From Datnioides undecimradiatus (taxonomy: Eukaryota; Chordata; Actinopteri; Lobotiformes; Datnioididae): DNA of 64,000 nucleotides. A program made the translations under genes and the position numbers. The notes beneath the pieces were generated by a model. It had not been told where the DNA came from, did not search any database, and saw only the letters and a list, made by a program, of their open reading frames with translations. Positions 12,500 through 23,454 of the stretch are shown here, one piece after another. The stretch covers positions 7,735,192 to 7,799,191 of the forward strand of contig WARS01000014.1 in NCBI GenBank assembly GCA_008933995.1. Direction: 5' to 3'. Within the stretch, counting starts at the first letter, position 1. Each line of letters begins with the position of its first letter.

Positions 12500-12930
12500 C
12501 ATTTTTCTACTTACAGGCTCCACAGGCTGCCATCGCTAAATGACACAAAGTAATTAGGCATTTCTTCTACCAGCTGTGTCAAGTACATCACACAATTATA
12601 CAGTTTTAATAAATGAATCCAGTCAGTTTACCAAAAATGACATTGCTCGCAGGCGAAGCATATGGTCACCAACTTTCACGTCTGCTCATTAGCAAATACA
12701 GCTTGTTAATTAGCATGGTGTTTTTTAACATCCTGAATGATAGCGGAGTAACATTGGTCCCGGTCAAGTGGCTCAGATGTGTCTCCAATTGTAAACATCT
12801 ATATAACAGTAAAGTGCAACACGGTAACAGTCCGCTGTACTCCAGTGTCATTTGTCCTGCTAGTCATTCACCTTGGCGCTGCCCTGCCATTACAGCTCTT
12901 ATTTCTTAAGGCTATAGTGGCATTTACAAG
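12500..12930. promoter_or_regulatory. Candidate conserved non-coding element (enhancer-like)
   Basis: This 430-bp block is free of simple repeats and dense in homeodomain-type words (AGTAATTAGGC, CTCATTAGCAAATA, TTAATTAGCATG). It also has E-box-like CAGCTG and an ATTGT(A) word. Open frames on both strands here (98 and 61 codons) carry no domain. The assignment rests on sequence texture alone. Conservation in other fish would be needed to establish it. Confidence 0.25.
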
Positions 12931-13130
12931 CTCAACTGACAGGGTGTCCTAAGTGGAATTGAACGCTGCAGGCCCAGACGTGAGAGAGAGCTCATTCACC
13001 AAACACCACTCAATAATATCAATGACAGCTTAGGTCAGGCTGTATGTGTGTTTCAGAGTGTGTATGCGGATGTGGCTGGGTGCAAACGCTACATGCCTGT
13101 CTTTTAATATAACATCGATACTCATCAGCG

Positions 13131-13548
13131 TGTAGTTTGACATTCCAGGTTTTTGGGGAAAACTGCTTATTTGCTTTTTTTGATGAGGGTTAGATGAGAA
13201 GATCGATACCACTCTGGTGTCTGAGTGAAGCTAGAGACAGAGGCCAGTTAGCTTAGCTGGAAACAGTTAGCCTTAATCAGTCTAAATGTAGTAAATGTAT
13301 CTATCTATCATCTATCTATATTTGCAGTCATATTGGTATTTTCACTCTTTGGTTTTCATATGGATTAATCAAATGTGTCAATAAGACAATACAGCTATGT
13401 CTAGACAGGCTAGCTATACCAATTGATTCCAGTCTTTATGCTAAGCTAAAACCTACCTGCTGCAGGGTCATATTTACTGTACAGATGTGTCTGTGAGTCA
13501 CATCATCTTCTCATTTAATGAATAAAAGTTTTTTCCAACAACTATGCC
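13131..13548. mobile_element. Foldback (inverted-arm) repeat, non-autonomous
   Basis: The left arm runs from GTAGTTTGACATTCC through GTTAGATGAGAAGATCGATA to GTTAGCTTAGCTGGAAACAG. The right arm, read in reverse complement, repeats the same order (GGAA near the end, AATGAGAAGAT, TAGCTTAGCATAAAGACTGG). The arms are separated by about 150 bp that includes a (TATC)n patch near 13.30 kb. This structure and these words match a non-coding foldback repeat I know from percomorph fish. It is about 420 bp long with many substitutions, so not recent. No open frame for a transposase is present. Confidence 0.6.
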
Positions 13549-13844
13549 TTTAATTTTCACACATGGGATCACAGTGGCTAATATTTAGTTTAATTAAGCT
13601 GTTCACGAGAGCAATATGGTTAGCTTCTCACTCCAGTACAGCCCAAACGTCTCCATCACGCTTTTCTTTTCCTTTCCTAGTACCTTTGTCCTGTAACTTA
13701 TCTTGTTAGTGGAAGACGGCCAGTTATGACCTGCTCGGGCTGCGTTTATCTGTATGAATGAAAAGGTTAAACCTGCTGGGCTCTGGATTCATGATGTTTG
13801 CCTCCAGGCTCTGGTTTGCTCTGAAAAGAAGATGACCAGAAGGT

Positions 13845-13950
13845 GCCAAAAGCATCTCAGTCAAATTTAATGAAGAGGTGAGACAGGCGCAAAACCTTTC
13901 AGCCCCTGGTCTTTAGGAAACCTTATTAAACTGACTGAGATGCCTTTGGC
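13845..13950. repeat. Hairpin-forming inverted repeat, 26-27 bp arms
   Basis: The left arm (13845-13871, starting GCCAAAAGCATCTCAGTCA) and the right arm (13925-13950, ending TGAGATGCCTTTGGC) are reverse complements apart from a few positions. A loop of about 53 nt separates them. This could be a miRNA-like precursor, a remnant of a foldback transposon or a structural cruciform. No known miRNA seed is recognised in the arms. Confidence 0.7.
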
Positions 13951-14415
13951 GTATCGGTTGATGTTATTGTTGCCACTGTCCTTTGGTTTAGCTTCTGTCT
14001 GACTCTATCGAACTGAACTGAAAGCAAAACTGAGCTCAGTGCAGCAGTGAGTGAAGGGTTGATCATTGTAGCACCTTTGCATCTAAGGGGAAAGGGGGTT
14101 CATATAATTATTGTAATGACCCTAATGCATGGGCATGACTTTAGTTATGTGCTATTAATGGCAATATGTTACACATACTGTAGCACGTTTGAATTGTATT
14201 CAGAGGTCAAAGGGAACACAAGTCCAAGGGGCAGAGGAGATTAAAGAAGGGAAAGATATAAATGAGGGCCCAGTGTCTATCCATCATGCCTCTCTTCTTA
14301 TTTCCTGTTTCCACATGTTCTGTCATTATCATTTCTCTGCTTCTGTAAAATGAATCAGAGGCCCAGACACCGAGTTAATTTCCCAGTCATTCGCCTGGTG
14401 TGTGTCTGCGTGTGT

Positions 14416-14417
<2 letters not shown>
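13951..14417. other. Gene-free stretch
   Basis: Nothing recognised between the hairpin and the TG/CG array. Confidence 0.5.

Positions 14418-14455
<38 letters not shown>
14418..14455. repeat. (TG)n(CG)n alternating array
   Basis: About fourteen TG units followed by five GC units. It is a perfect alternating purine-pyrimidine run with a Z-DNA-prone CG end. Confidence 0.95.
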
Positions 14456-14456
<1 letters not shown>

Positions 14457-15030
14457 TGTGTGTTAATTTCTAGCCCATAGTGAAACAGATTGTCAAGGAA
14501 AATGGCTACTGCATGCTGGGATCTTTATGCAATAAGGGAGAGAGGACTTGACTGTACCCTTGGGCCAGTCTGAAATGACTGTGAAAGACTTCCTCTCTGT
14601 CCTGTTTGATGTCTTTGTCTCTTATAGTCTCCTTTTCTTTCTCTCTATGAATATTTTTCTCATGTTTCAGCTGTGCTTCCCTCAAAATCCACGGCATTTT
14701 TACGAACAAATTGCTCTAAATGGAAACATTTTAATTTCCTGTCTCCTCACTCTGCCCATTTATGTGCTCTTACTGTATTTTGTTTTCCATCTTTCTCTCT
14801 GGCTCCTACAGTTATTTCTTAAAGTTCCACAAAACGTTTAAGAACACTGCATGAACCGTGTGGAGATGAACCATAAATCAAATGTTTGTGCATTCACAGC
14901 TGGCTTTTAATATAGTGTTGCATTCACAGATAACAAGTGGAACACGTAGCCTTATCCACGAACACCAGTTCAGACTGAAGTGCTCCACTTGGTATTCGTT
15001 CTATATAAGCAAAACCTAATAGAATCTAGT
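14456..15030. other. Gene-free stretch
   Basis: T/C-rich around 14.58-14.82 kb, which produces a 97-codon hydrophobic plus frame with no recognised domain. No exon is supported. Confidence 0.5.
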
Positions 15031-15175
15031 CCCTGCTGTGCTTTGTGTGCAAATTAGCAAATGTTTTTATGCTAAATACAGATGGTGAACATGATATGTT
15101 ACCCATTACCACGTGGATGTGAACATTTAGCTAAAAGTGCTACTCTTCCTAGCATCAGCAGCTAGCATGGCTGCA
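15031..15175 (+). repeat. Fragment of a fish interspersed repeat (GCTAA-rich section)
   Basis: Successive words (GCTTTGTGTGCAAATTAGCAA, then AGATGGTGAACATGATA, ACATTTAGCTAAAAGTGCTA, and CAGCTAGCATGGCTG) follow the order of a repeat I recall from many percomorph genomes. Its other half is present at 31511-31998 in this window. The copy is diverged and partial. I leave the class (LINE-derived or DNA element) open. Confidence 0.55.
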
Positions 15176-17331
15176 GAAGCCCCCATCTGCCACGTTTAAG
15201 TCTTCAGTGTGTTTCTGTTTCTTTGTCTATGCTTCTTTATGTGCTCCTCCTACATTTAGTCTATGTCCAGGCCACATGCAGGATTAATCCAACAGCTTCA
15301 GTTCCACATTACACCTCAGGCTTGATATCAACTCCATTTCTGTGCACCTACATGCATTTGACTTGTGAAAGCACAGAAGGGCATTTTGTTGAGTATCACT
15401 GAGTGTAGAAATAGCCGAGTATAGTTAACAGTTTGGGTAAAATATTCAAACCCAAACCTGACAAAAACAGAAATGTGCGATCTAGAACTGACTCAAACCT
15501 GATTATTATATGAAAACTGGGACCCAGACCCATGCAGAAGCAAGAAATGTTGAACCTGAACCCAAATGGGCGACACAGATCCAACAGACACAGATCTCTC
15601 ACTGCTATTAACAGGTTTGTGTCTTACCTAATGCAACATTGGTAGCCGCGTCCCCTGTGCCCTGCTGTGATGCAAATAATCCATAATCCTTGGTACGATA
15701 GTCGGTGAAATGTATCCATGCTCACTGTTCTTCTTCTTACCGACTGAAACAACATGACTGATCCACAAAGTGCTCTCACAGTGACAAACGCTCGCTCAGC
15801 TTCGCAGTTCTGTTGCATCCAGCACAATGAAGATAACTTTGACTGCTCTAATAATGATGATAAGTGGGTTTATTTCCACTGCTGCTAACGTTATGGTTGA
15901 TAATTTGCTGGGCTCTTCAAGTCTGACCTCTGACCTTTACACCTCCTCAGCAGGGGCACTCACTCGCTCACTGCTGCCACCTTGTGTCTGGATCTTGCAG
16001 CTTTTTTTTAAGTTTTACTGCCATGTTAAGCGCTGTCCTGGCCAGATATGATCTATAATGCAGAACACGTCGGCCATATTGTCAACTATTCTGCAACATA
16101 TTATATTATACTGAAGGCAATGATGACGACTGACATAAATCCTACAAACTGTCACATTAAATTGAGGCTGGAAAGCCTCTGAATGGACACAATATGCTGA
16201 AACGCTCAACACAAAGCGCAGCTACTCCAGTTTGTGTTGCCACGTCCTGGCACGCTCAGTCCTCCGGTAATGTTAGCAGCAGGTGCGGGTTCTAATGAAG
16301 GACTAAATGAGGAGAAACAACAGTCCCACACTCTGCTGCCCGTCCAAAATACTCAGCGAACGCGGAGAAGATCCTTTTTTGCACTACAGTGAGGTGAGAG
16401 GAGCAAGATTCAGCAAATGCTTTTAAAATACGCCTTTTGCTTGTAAAATGAAAGTCAGACGCTGCAGTAAAATGCCTACTTCCCTTTCTGACAAACAGAC
16501 TGGGAGACTGTTCACAAATAAAATAGAATACAGAAGTTTAAACCAAGTTTAAAATGTAATTTAAAACAAAGAAAGGAATTATTTCCCTTTTGTTAATCTT
16601 GCAGTCGCGCTGCTTAAGTTCTTCTTTCCAGCCTCTTTGAAGTCCAGCGCTGGCTGTTGCCTTATCTGCGATTTTGTTTTCATTTCATTTCATGTCACTT
16701 TTGCTTTGATAATCCGACTCGATAATGAAACGAGTGAGCTGATCTGCCGGTGCAGGAAGATCAGTCGGATTTATTTCACTTGGAAGCAGCGTGACAAGTC
16801 TGGATACAAGATGAAATAATGTACCTAGCTCATTATTTTTTGGCGGTGGAGTCATTACATATCATCTTTATGAATTCAGTGAACTGGCAGCTCAGGTCTG
16901 AAACACACAGATGCTCTCCACCGATAAGGACAGAATTATCACCCCTATGTTTCCCCCCCCCGTAGCCCATCATTTATTGGGTGAAGGTTCACACATACAC
17001 ACACACGCACATGGAGAAAAACCTTGGTGGTATGAAATCCCTCAAAAGCTTCATTTTTACCCACTATTCCATTTATGCATGACAGACAGAGCACATTAAT
17101 CCGTATCTGTTTAATTTTGAACATGCCAGTTAGCCAAGGTTAGCCAATCTTCGTTCTGCAGGCCACGGTGTTAAGTAGGGCTAACCTCAAAACATCCTGA
17201 AGCTGCAGAGAAGGTGAGCAGGTGAAAAGCGGTAACAGGCAACACTGATGTGCCCCTGTGCTGGAATATCAGTCATAAGGTTGATATTCGTCAGTTATCA
17301 TCAAAATCAGATGCTGTCTCAGTGGAAAATG
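15176..17331. other. Gene-free stretch
   Basis: Unique sequence with no supported exon. A poly-C run sits near 16.95 kb and a small CA patch near 16.99-17.01 kb. The open frames (60-74 codons) are isolated and featureless. Confidence 0.5.

Positions 17332-17360
<29 letters not shown>
17332..17360. repeat. (CA)n microsatellite
   Basis: About fourteen uninterrupted CA units. It produces Thr-His frames on the plus strand that are not genes. Confidence 0.96.
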
Positions 17361-17365
<5 letters not shown>

Positions 17366-18080
17366 GTATGACTGCGCAAATGTCCTGCCCTGTCAGCAGT
17401 GCATCAGCAGACTGCAGCACCCTGACCTCATGTTAAAACCAAATAATAATGAATTTTTTCATAGCCGGACACAGAATTAACCAGAAACGAGGATCAAACT
17501 CATTCAACGCAGACACTGCGGCAGGTGCGGCACGCGTAAATACATAAGTCAAACTGACTGACCGCCTCCCGCGACCCGCCTCCACAGAAGGTGCTTCAGC
17601 TGGGGGTTTTCCCTCAATCACTCATCTGATGGAACTGACACCTAAATCAATCCAGCTCTGACTTACAGGCAGTGGAAAAGCTCCCAGTTTACTAAAGTAC
17701 ATGCATTTCGGTGCTACTTTTACATCGTTTTTACATTTTGTGCATAACTACTGCGATTGTCTGGTGAACTCTGCTTTGCATGCATTAACACCTTCACTTA
17801 ACCATAAAGGATATCCAGGTATAGATCAGCTGCCAATACCAAGTGTGAGCGAAGTCACAGGTGTGAGTTATTCAAACACCACAGCAGCTGCAGCTAACAA
17901 AGACATTTCCTTAAAACCCAAAAGAAAGCCTGCACTGATGAAGGTAGATTCAACTTTATTATGTTTTGTTTTGGTTTTTTTTGGCTCTCCAAGGCCCCGG
18001 GCTCAGGTGCACCACCCACGTCCTGATGATGCTCAGACCCCCTGATGTTCAGCCAGCGGTTCTCAGCAGTTTTTAAAAAA
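17361..18080. other. Gene-free stretch
   Basis: A 114-codon plus frame at 17.70-18.05 kb lacks a recognised domain and flanking splice signals. Nothing else is recognised. Confidence 0.45.
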
Positions 18081-18089
18081 GACCCAACA

Positions 18090-18570
18090 TTAGAGAGGAG
18101 CTCTTCCCGTCGTTTGACGGAAAGCGGGCTGTTTTTGTTTCATCTCTTTCTCCGGAGGAACCTCATGTCACGATAAGCATTGCTAATGATTCACTGAGCA
18201 GTCAGTTTAACACGCTACCGCACCAAAAAGTGACTCGCGAGGAAGACACAGGCAGAGGCAGGTCATTATTCTCAATTAGGGCCCCATTTTAACCAAAGAG
18301 CCATCTAAGGAGACGATTACAGATGATGGTTTGACAGGCATTCTCTTCAGATATGTCCTCTGCTCTAATTGCTAATAAAAGCGGTGCTCTGTTTGAGTCA
18401 AGCCACAATTAAAGTCAGAGGGAACGTGATGATTGAGCGCACTGCCCCGTCTCGTGCTCTTTTAGAATTGATCTGAGATGTGAGCCTTTGTTTGATGGCC
18501 TTTGTTTTTGATAAAAACACTCTGTGATCAATTAACTAATGTGATGAAACAACCGGCGGCCCTTTTACCT
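18090..18570. promoter_or_regulatory. Candidate conserved non-coding element (enhancer-like)
   Basis: About 480 bp without simple repeats or transposon signatures, dense in developmental-enhancer-type words: CTCAATTAGGG, CTCTAATTGCTAATAAAAG, CACAATTAAAG, GATCAATTAACTAATG, TGCTAATGATTCAC. TTTGTT (Sox-type) words are also frequent near its 3' end. No open frame is plausible. The call is by texture only; the range is approximate. Confidence 0.3.
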
Positions 18571-19270
18571 GTGTGTGTTCAGTGCTGAGCAAGTAGAGCC
18601 AAATGATAATCCAATATGTATGGAGGTATGTAGGTATAAGCAGATGTACAAGCATACCTACAGATTACTTATACTTTCTAAATTTAATAACTATTTGTAT
18701 TTTCCTATTTAAACCTTCCATCAATCATTATATTTATGAATCTGATGAAGTTTTAATAATCAGCAATAATGATAATCTTATTTGTTTGGTTAATCAATAA
18801 TGGTAAATGATCAGAGTTCTATATATTTTGAACCTCAAGTGTAGTGCATGTTTTATCAGAGTCAGTATTAGAGGCATTTCCATGTTGAGACTGGCCTGCA
18901 GTTCATTTCCTTAATTGATCGGTGTTTCCCCAGGGTGAACCTTCGGCTTCTTTGGTGATGGTTTTAAAACGAAAGAACTTAACTTACACTTAAAAATGAT
19001 TTTTGGGGCGTCGAATTCATCAAGTTTCACAGGTGGCAAACATTGCTTCTCCCTTTGTTTCATTTCCTTTGGAGTCAACAAGCAGAAACACAGACAGCGC
19101 CTCCCCACCATCACAACCCACGCTGGGTCGGTGGGCGTATTATACTGACATCCTGTCGACGGGATTCAGGCACTCTGCTACCGTGCAGCAGCTACACCCT
19201 CCACTGTGTACTGGCTTGACGTTTCTACGCTATGGCAGCAGGAAGTGCGCTAAATAAAACTAGTAACACC
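18571..19270. other. Gene-free stretch
   Basis: AT-rich and unique; frames of 65-84 codons are unrecognised. Confidence 0.5.
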
Positions 19271-19432
19271 TCTAACTGTTGCACATCTGTCCCTCCTGCC
19301 AGAGGCAGCCCTCCTCTGCTGCTCTCCATGAGGTTTCTCCTTGTTTCGTGCTCAACACTTACTACACTCCTCATCTGAATCAAGGATCTCAGGACGGAGT
19401 GTGCCGTATGGTGTGCAGACGACTTGACTTGA
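19271..19432 (+). mobile_element. Degraded 3' tail of an L2-like LINE
   Basis: The words CATCTGTCCCTCCTGCCAG, CCCTCCTCTGCTGCTCT, CATGAGGTTTCTCC, AAGGATCTCAGGACGGAGTGT and a terminal GACTTGACTTGAG follow the order of a common fish LINE 3' untranslated region. The copy at 27545-27736 has the same architecture in better condition. No coding part remains. It is a 5'-truncated and decayed insertion. Confidence 0.5.
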
Positions 19433-20746
19433 GTAAAAGCTGAGTAAACATGACCACAAACCACCTCGCTGAAGGAGGCCAATTCACCAATAAGTTTCCA
19501 TAATGAGCCAACACATTTTACACCTTTTTAAAATCCAAGTCTATAATTATATAATCCGCGATAACGCTTGAATGCAATTATTACGTTAGAAACAAATCTT
19601 CATTTTCACTGTTCCTCCAGAAAATAAAATGTGCAATGGAGTCAGATAAATAGCACAATACAGTTTTCAGCCTGGGACTGTAATTAAGGTTTTCTGTGGA
19701 AATTGTGTTAAGGGTTGTGTGTGTGTGCGTGTGTGTGTGTGTGCGTGTGGTTGTCAACTATAAAAATGAAGTGGAACAACTTGGTGAAACGGTTTTGCTG
19801 CTTCTCTTACAGACAATCCTACCTCGCTGCCCAGGGGAAGGTGACTCACGCACACACGGGCACACAGAGTGACCTGGAAGGACCTGCAATACAACTTAAT
19901 CCAGTGTTAATCCAGACGTCCACACCTTGTGCGCCTCTATCTCTCCTCTGTAGCCTTTACGTTCCGCAGCACAAAGCTAATCCTGGCTTCTCGCAGTGAA
20001 GAAATGAGATACGGTACAACGCCCCAAATGTCTTTAGGTATGTTCAACAAGCAGTGAACTCTACAGACTGACTCACAGCTGAGTGGCCTGGAAGCGCGGG
20101 CGCTTCCCTACAAGCTTTCAAAAGTTGAATTAGTTTTCAGTTTGAAAAAAAAAAAAAGACGTTAAAAAACATTTTTGTTTGCTTTTGCTTCTGTAGGTGT
20201 TACTTGGTTTTAATTGCATTTATTAAATTGTAAACACTGAATTATGATTTCATAATGATGCCAACTGCTGATCTGTATCACTTAATTGCTACTAAAAGCT
20301 GCTTTAACCGGTGATTTGGGGTGAACAAAACATGATTCATACACCTTTTTCTGCAGAGCACATAAATACATCACTGGCTTGACTGGCATACATCTTATTG
20401 GTATGAATCAGAACCACTGTTCTGTCCATATGCATACATTAATTACCACATTTAACAGCACATAGGGGCATTATGAATCTGTTTGGGCCACATCTCTACT
20501 GGGTGTGCTGTCCAGAGTCCCCAGAGGAAATGTGGATGATGCTTTTCATAATATACCCAGAATAAATGCAGTTCTTAAGGTACTAAGTCACAAAACAGTG
20601 TTTATTTGGATGCTATGACGTTAAAATGATCAGACAAAATTGTATTAATCAAAAAATTCAGATGGCAAAAGCAAATGTCTTTTTCTTTCCAGACACACAG
20701 AAGCTGAAGTTGTAGCTCATGCATTTATTTATCGAAAAGGCGACGC
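19433..20746. other. Gene-free stretch with a small TG array
   Basis: It contains an interrupted TG array (19716-19749) and a 13-A run near 20.15 kb. The remaining sequence is AT-rich and unique. A 94-codon frame starts inside the TG repeat and has no domain. Confidence 0.5.
19716..19749. repeat. (TG)n microsatellite, interrupted
   Basis: TG units with two CG interruptions (GTGTGCGTG pattern). Confidence 0.92.
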
Positions 20747-22113
20747 TGTAAGCAGGGTTTACAAATTCGATATTACAGGTGCCTCATAGGGGTTGGCTTT
20801 AACCAGGTGAACAATCCTTTTATCTCCCCACCTTCCTAAATTAGATAGTTCTCATGACGCCTTGTCCTATGGTTGTTCTGATTTGAATTGTTCCACTGTT
20901 ACAGCTACAGGCTAACAACAGCTTCTGTTCCCTTTCCCCAATAACTTAACTATGATCAAAGAGTAACTGAGGCTGTTAGTATGAAAGCCAATCTAGTGGA
21001 TGATCAAGTGCCTGGTAAATCAATAAACACAGCTTGGTTTTTGAAATAAGAAACATATGACTGGAGATCCTGTTTACCAATTGTGGCCGTGTAAAGTCCA
21101 AGGTATACTCATAGAGTCAATAGAGAAGCCGATGTAGTCACTGCGGCGTCACCCTTTTGAAGATCGAAGCCTACTCTCTTGTTTATCGCCTTTTGGATCA
21201 TGTTTGGATGATGGAGCTGCAGTGCATAGGTATTGTTACGTCTCTGTTCTGATTGACGGTTGCTAACATTATCAACGTGTCAATCACAAGGCGGCTATTC
21301 CATGCAAACCCTGCTTTATCATCTATTTGCCTGTAAATGGAGCTTCAATTTACAAAATGTGCGTCATGCTACAGTGAATAAGACTTCATACTGCAATTAA
21401 AACTATGACTTAGGAGGAAAGTGTCTACTGAGATAAATATATTTTACCTAAGAGCACACATCACCATTGTCAGTCAGATGATGTTAAACAAAAGGAATAA
21501 TAATCAACTCAGCAGGACCAGATATACATATATATATATTCTGTGCTTTTTTCCTTGTCAAAACCTCGGCTGACCTACATTTATTCGGGTAACGCAATCC
21601 TGACCACGACACGCTGGATCAGAGATTCAGGTGTGCCAAAACAGTAGCCTGGAGCTGTTAGCTCGGGAGCAAGCAGAGATGAGAGCCACTTCACAGAGGT
21701 CTGATAAGCTTCCTTTCTCTCTAACTCCACAGTCACAGTGTTTTTTTCCACTTCAAACTTGTAGTTGTAAGACATGTTTTGAGGACATGTGTTGGACTTC
21801 ATACACGTCCACCTGCAGCTGCAAATACAACTTTTTCATACATATAGTAGCACACAAAAACATCATTTTTTTCCCAAAGCCATTTTTTTACATCTATTCT
21901 TAAATGATGATACCTAAGAGGCGGCTCTTCTCATCTAATTGGTTTTCCTTTTGTCTACACTGCTGAAATAGCTACATAGGCAGCGGTGGTAGTGGACATT
22001 GCCCTGGCTGCATAGCACCATAAGTGGTAATAATAGTGCTGGTATTAGTAGCAGGAGCAGTGCTAATGGTGCTAGCAGGAGATGAGGTAGAGCAACAGAT
22101 GTTTCCTGCTGTT
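20747..22113. repeat. Duplicated 1.35-kb block, copy A
   Basis: From TGTAAGCAGGGTTTACAAATTC to AGATGTTTCCTGCTGTT this block is repeated at 23455-24784. Long runs are identical (for instance the stretch around ACAGCTACAGGCTAACAACAG and that around GGAGCTTCAATTTACAAAATG), but clusters of small insertions and deletions separate them. Flanking sequence on both sides differs between copies. The centre (about 21.1-21.5 kb: CTGCGGCGTCACCC, TCAATCACAAGGCGGCTATTCC, CTGTAAATGGAGCTTCAATTT) resembles an interspersed repeat I recall from percomorph genomes. A short (TA)n lies at about 21.53 kb. No gene is recognised in the block. Confidence 0.9.
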
Positions 22114-23454
22114 TGAACCTCGAATAGACCTCACGGCGACAAAAGGAGCGAATGCTTTTTCTTTTCTTTCGCCTCCTTCCCCTTTCTCAGTCAAGTTCGC
22201 TTCAATAACCCGCTTCTCCTCTAAGCAGACTCTCTCCGGTTCTCTGCTCTGTTTTCCACCTCCCTTCCATCACACACTCCCCTAATACTCTGTCAGTCAG
22301 AAAAGAGCCTGCCGGAAAAGAGAGTGAGAGGTGCGCGCGTATGTGCGGGCATTAGCTGGTGTTCAAAGACGCTGCTTGAATGAATATGAGGAGGAAAGCA
22401 GCTTCAGAGGCTTACTCAGAGAGGGAGGAAAAAATAGGAAAAGGGAAACAAAGTGAGGGGTCGGACATGCAAGACAGACAGAGGGAGAGACAAACAGAAA
22501 GAGGATTAGAAATGATTGCTCAAATCACAGGTTACAGGTTGATGGCTTGTCAGGGTGCTGCTGTTAACTTGTTGCAACTGTGTGTGTGCCCATTGGTCCG
22601 ACATAAAAAAGAGTCTACTCAGAAAACAGGTTGTATAAGGGATAGGCCTTCAGACATGAGCACTCAATCAGATATTTTGTCTTAAAAAGACAACTAACTA
22701 CTTTTTGCTGTCCTCGGCTTGTCTTAATATAATAATAATATACGTTCACTTGTGCCCCAGGTGCTATTGCAGTACGGGTATAGAGAAAACTGCATGGCCA
22801 GTAAGCTGCAGATAGTATAATCATCCCTCTTTATTTACTTAGAAAATCCTGTTCTTGCTTTGATGGTGTTTAATTGTGATGCTCTTCTCCGTCGGGTCCT
22901 CAACCCTAACCTTTGAGTCTTTCAGTCAAACTAATTCAGTTAAGCGCTGTAATCATCTTTCATTCAAGAAGAAAAACGCTACCGTTTTATGGCGCATAGT
23001 TCCTAGCTCATGAATCCATAAAAAAAATAAGCATTATTTTTTGCCTTCATTTTCGTTAGTTGTCCAAATACTTAATTCTCAGGGTTCTAAAAGCAGATCA
23101 TGGGGTTAAATACTGAAGGTCTCACTGAAAGATTCACAAGATCAAAATTAACTTTAAACAGACAGTAAGATCATTTTCTATAGCTGACACTCTTTTGGGG
23201 GTTGTTGAACTGACATAGTCACACAATTCATTTTTGCCTGAGGTCTGTTTCTATCGACAGAGTTAGCTTGGCTAGGCATCGCTTTTGAATCCTGTCAGTG
23301 GCACAGCAAAGTTTCATTAATGTCTGTCCCTCATAGGCTAAAGTAGACTAGGGAAGAGGCTAGAAGGGTGAGCTACTGGTAATACAGCCAACAACTAACA
23401 TGCAAGGAGAATTTTATCTGGGAACACGCTTAGTACCTAAAAGGGGCTAATGCT
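22114..23454. other. Spacer between the two duplicated blocks
   Basis: Sequence not shared by the two copies. It is purine-rich near 22.38-22.50 kb (giving a 101-codon charged frame) and AT-rich near 22.72 kb. No supported gene. Confidence 0.5.

Noticed and set aside
12790-12812. TGTAAACATC word resembling the miR-30 seed region
   Set aside because: The match ends after ten bases and there is no hairpin partner arm.
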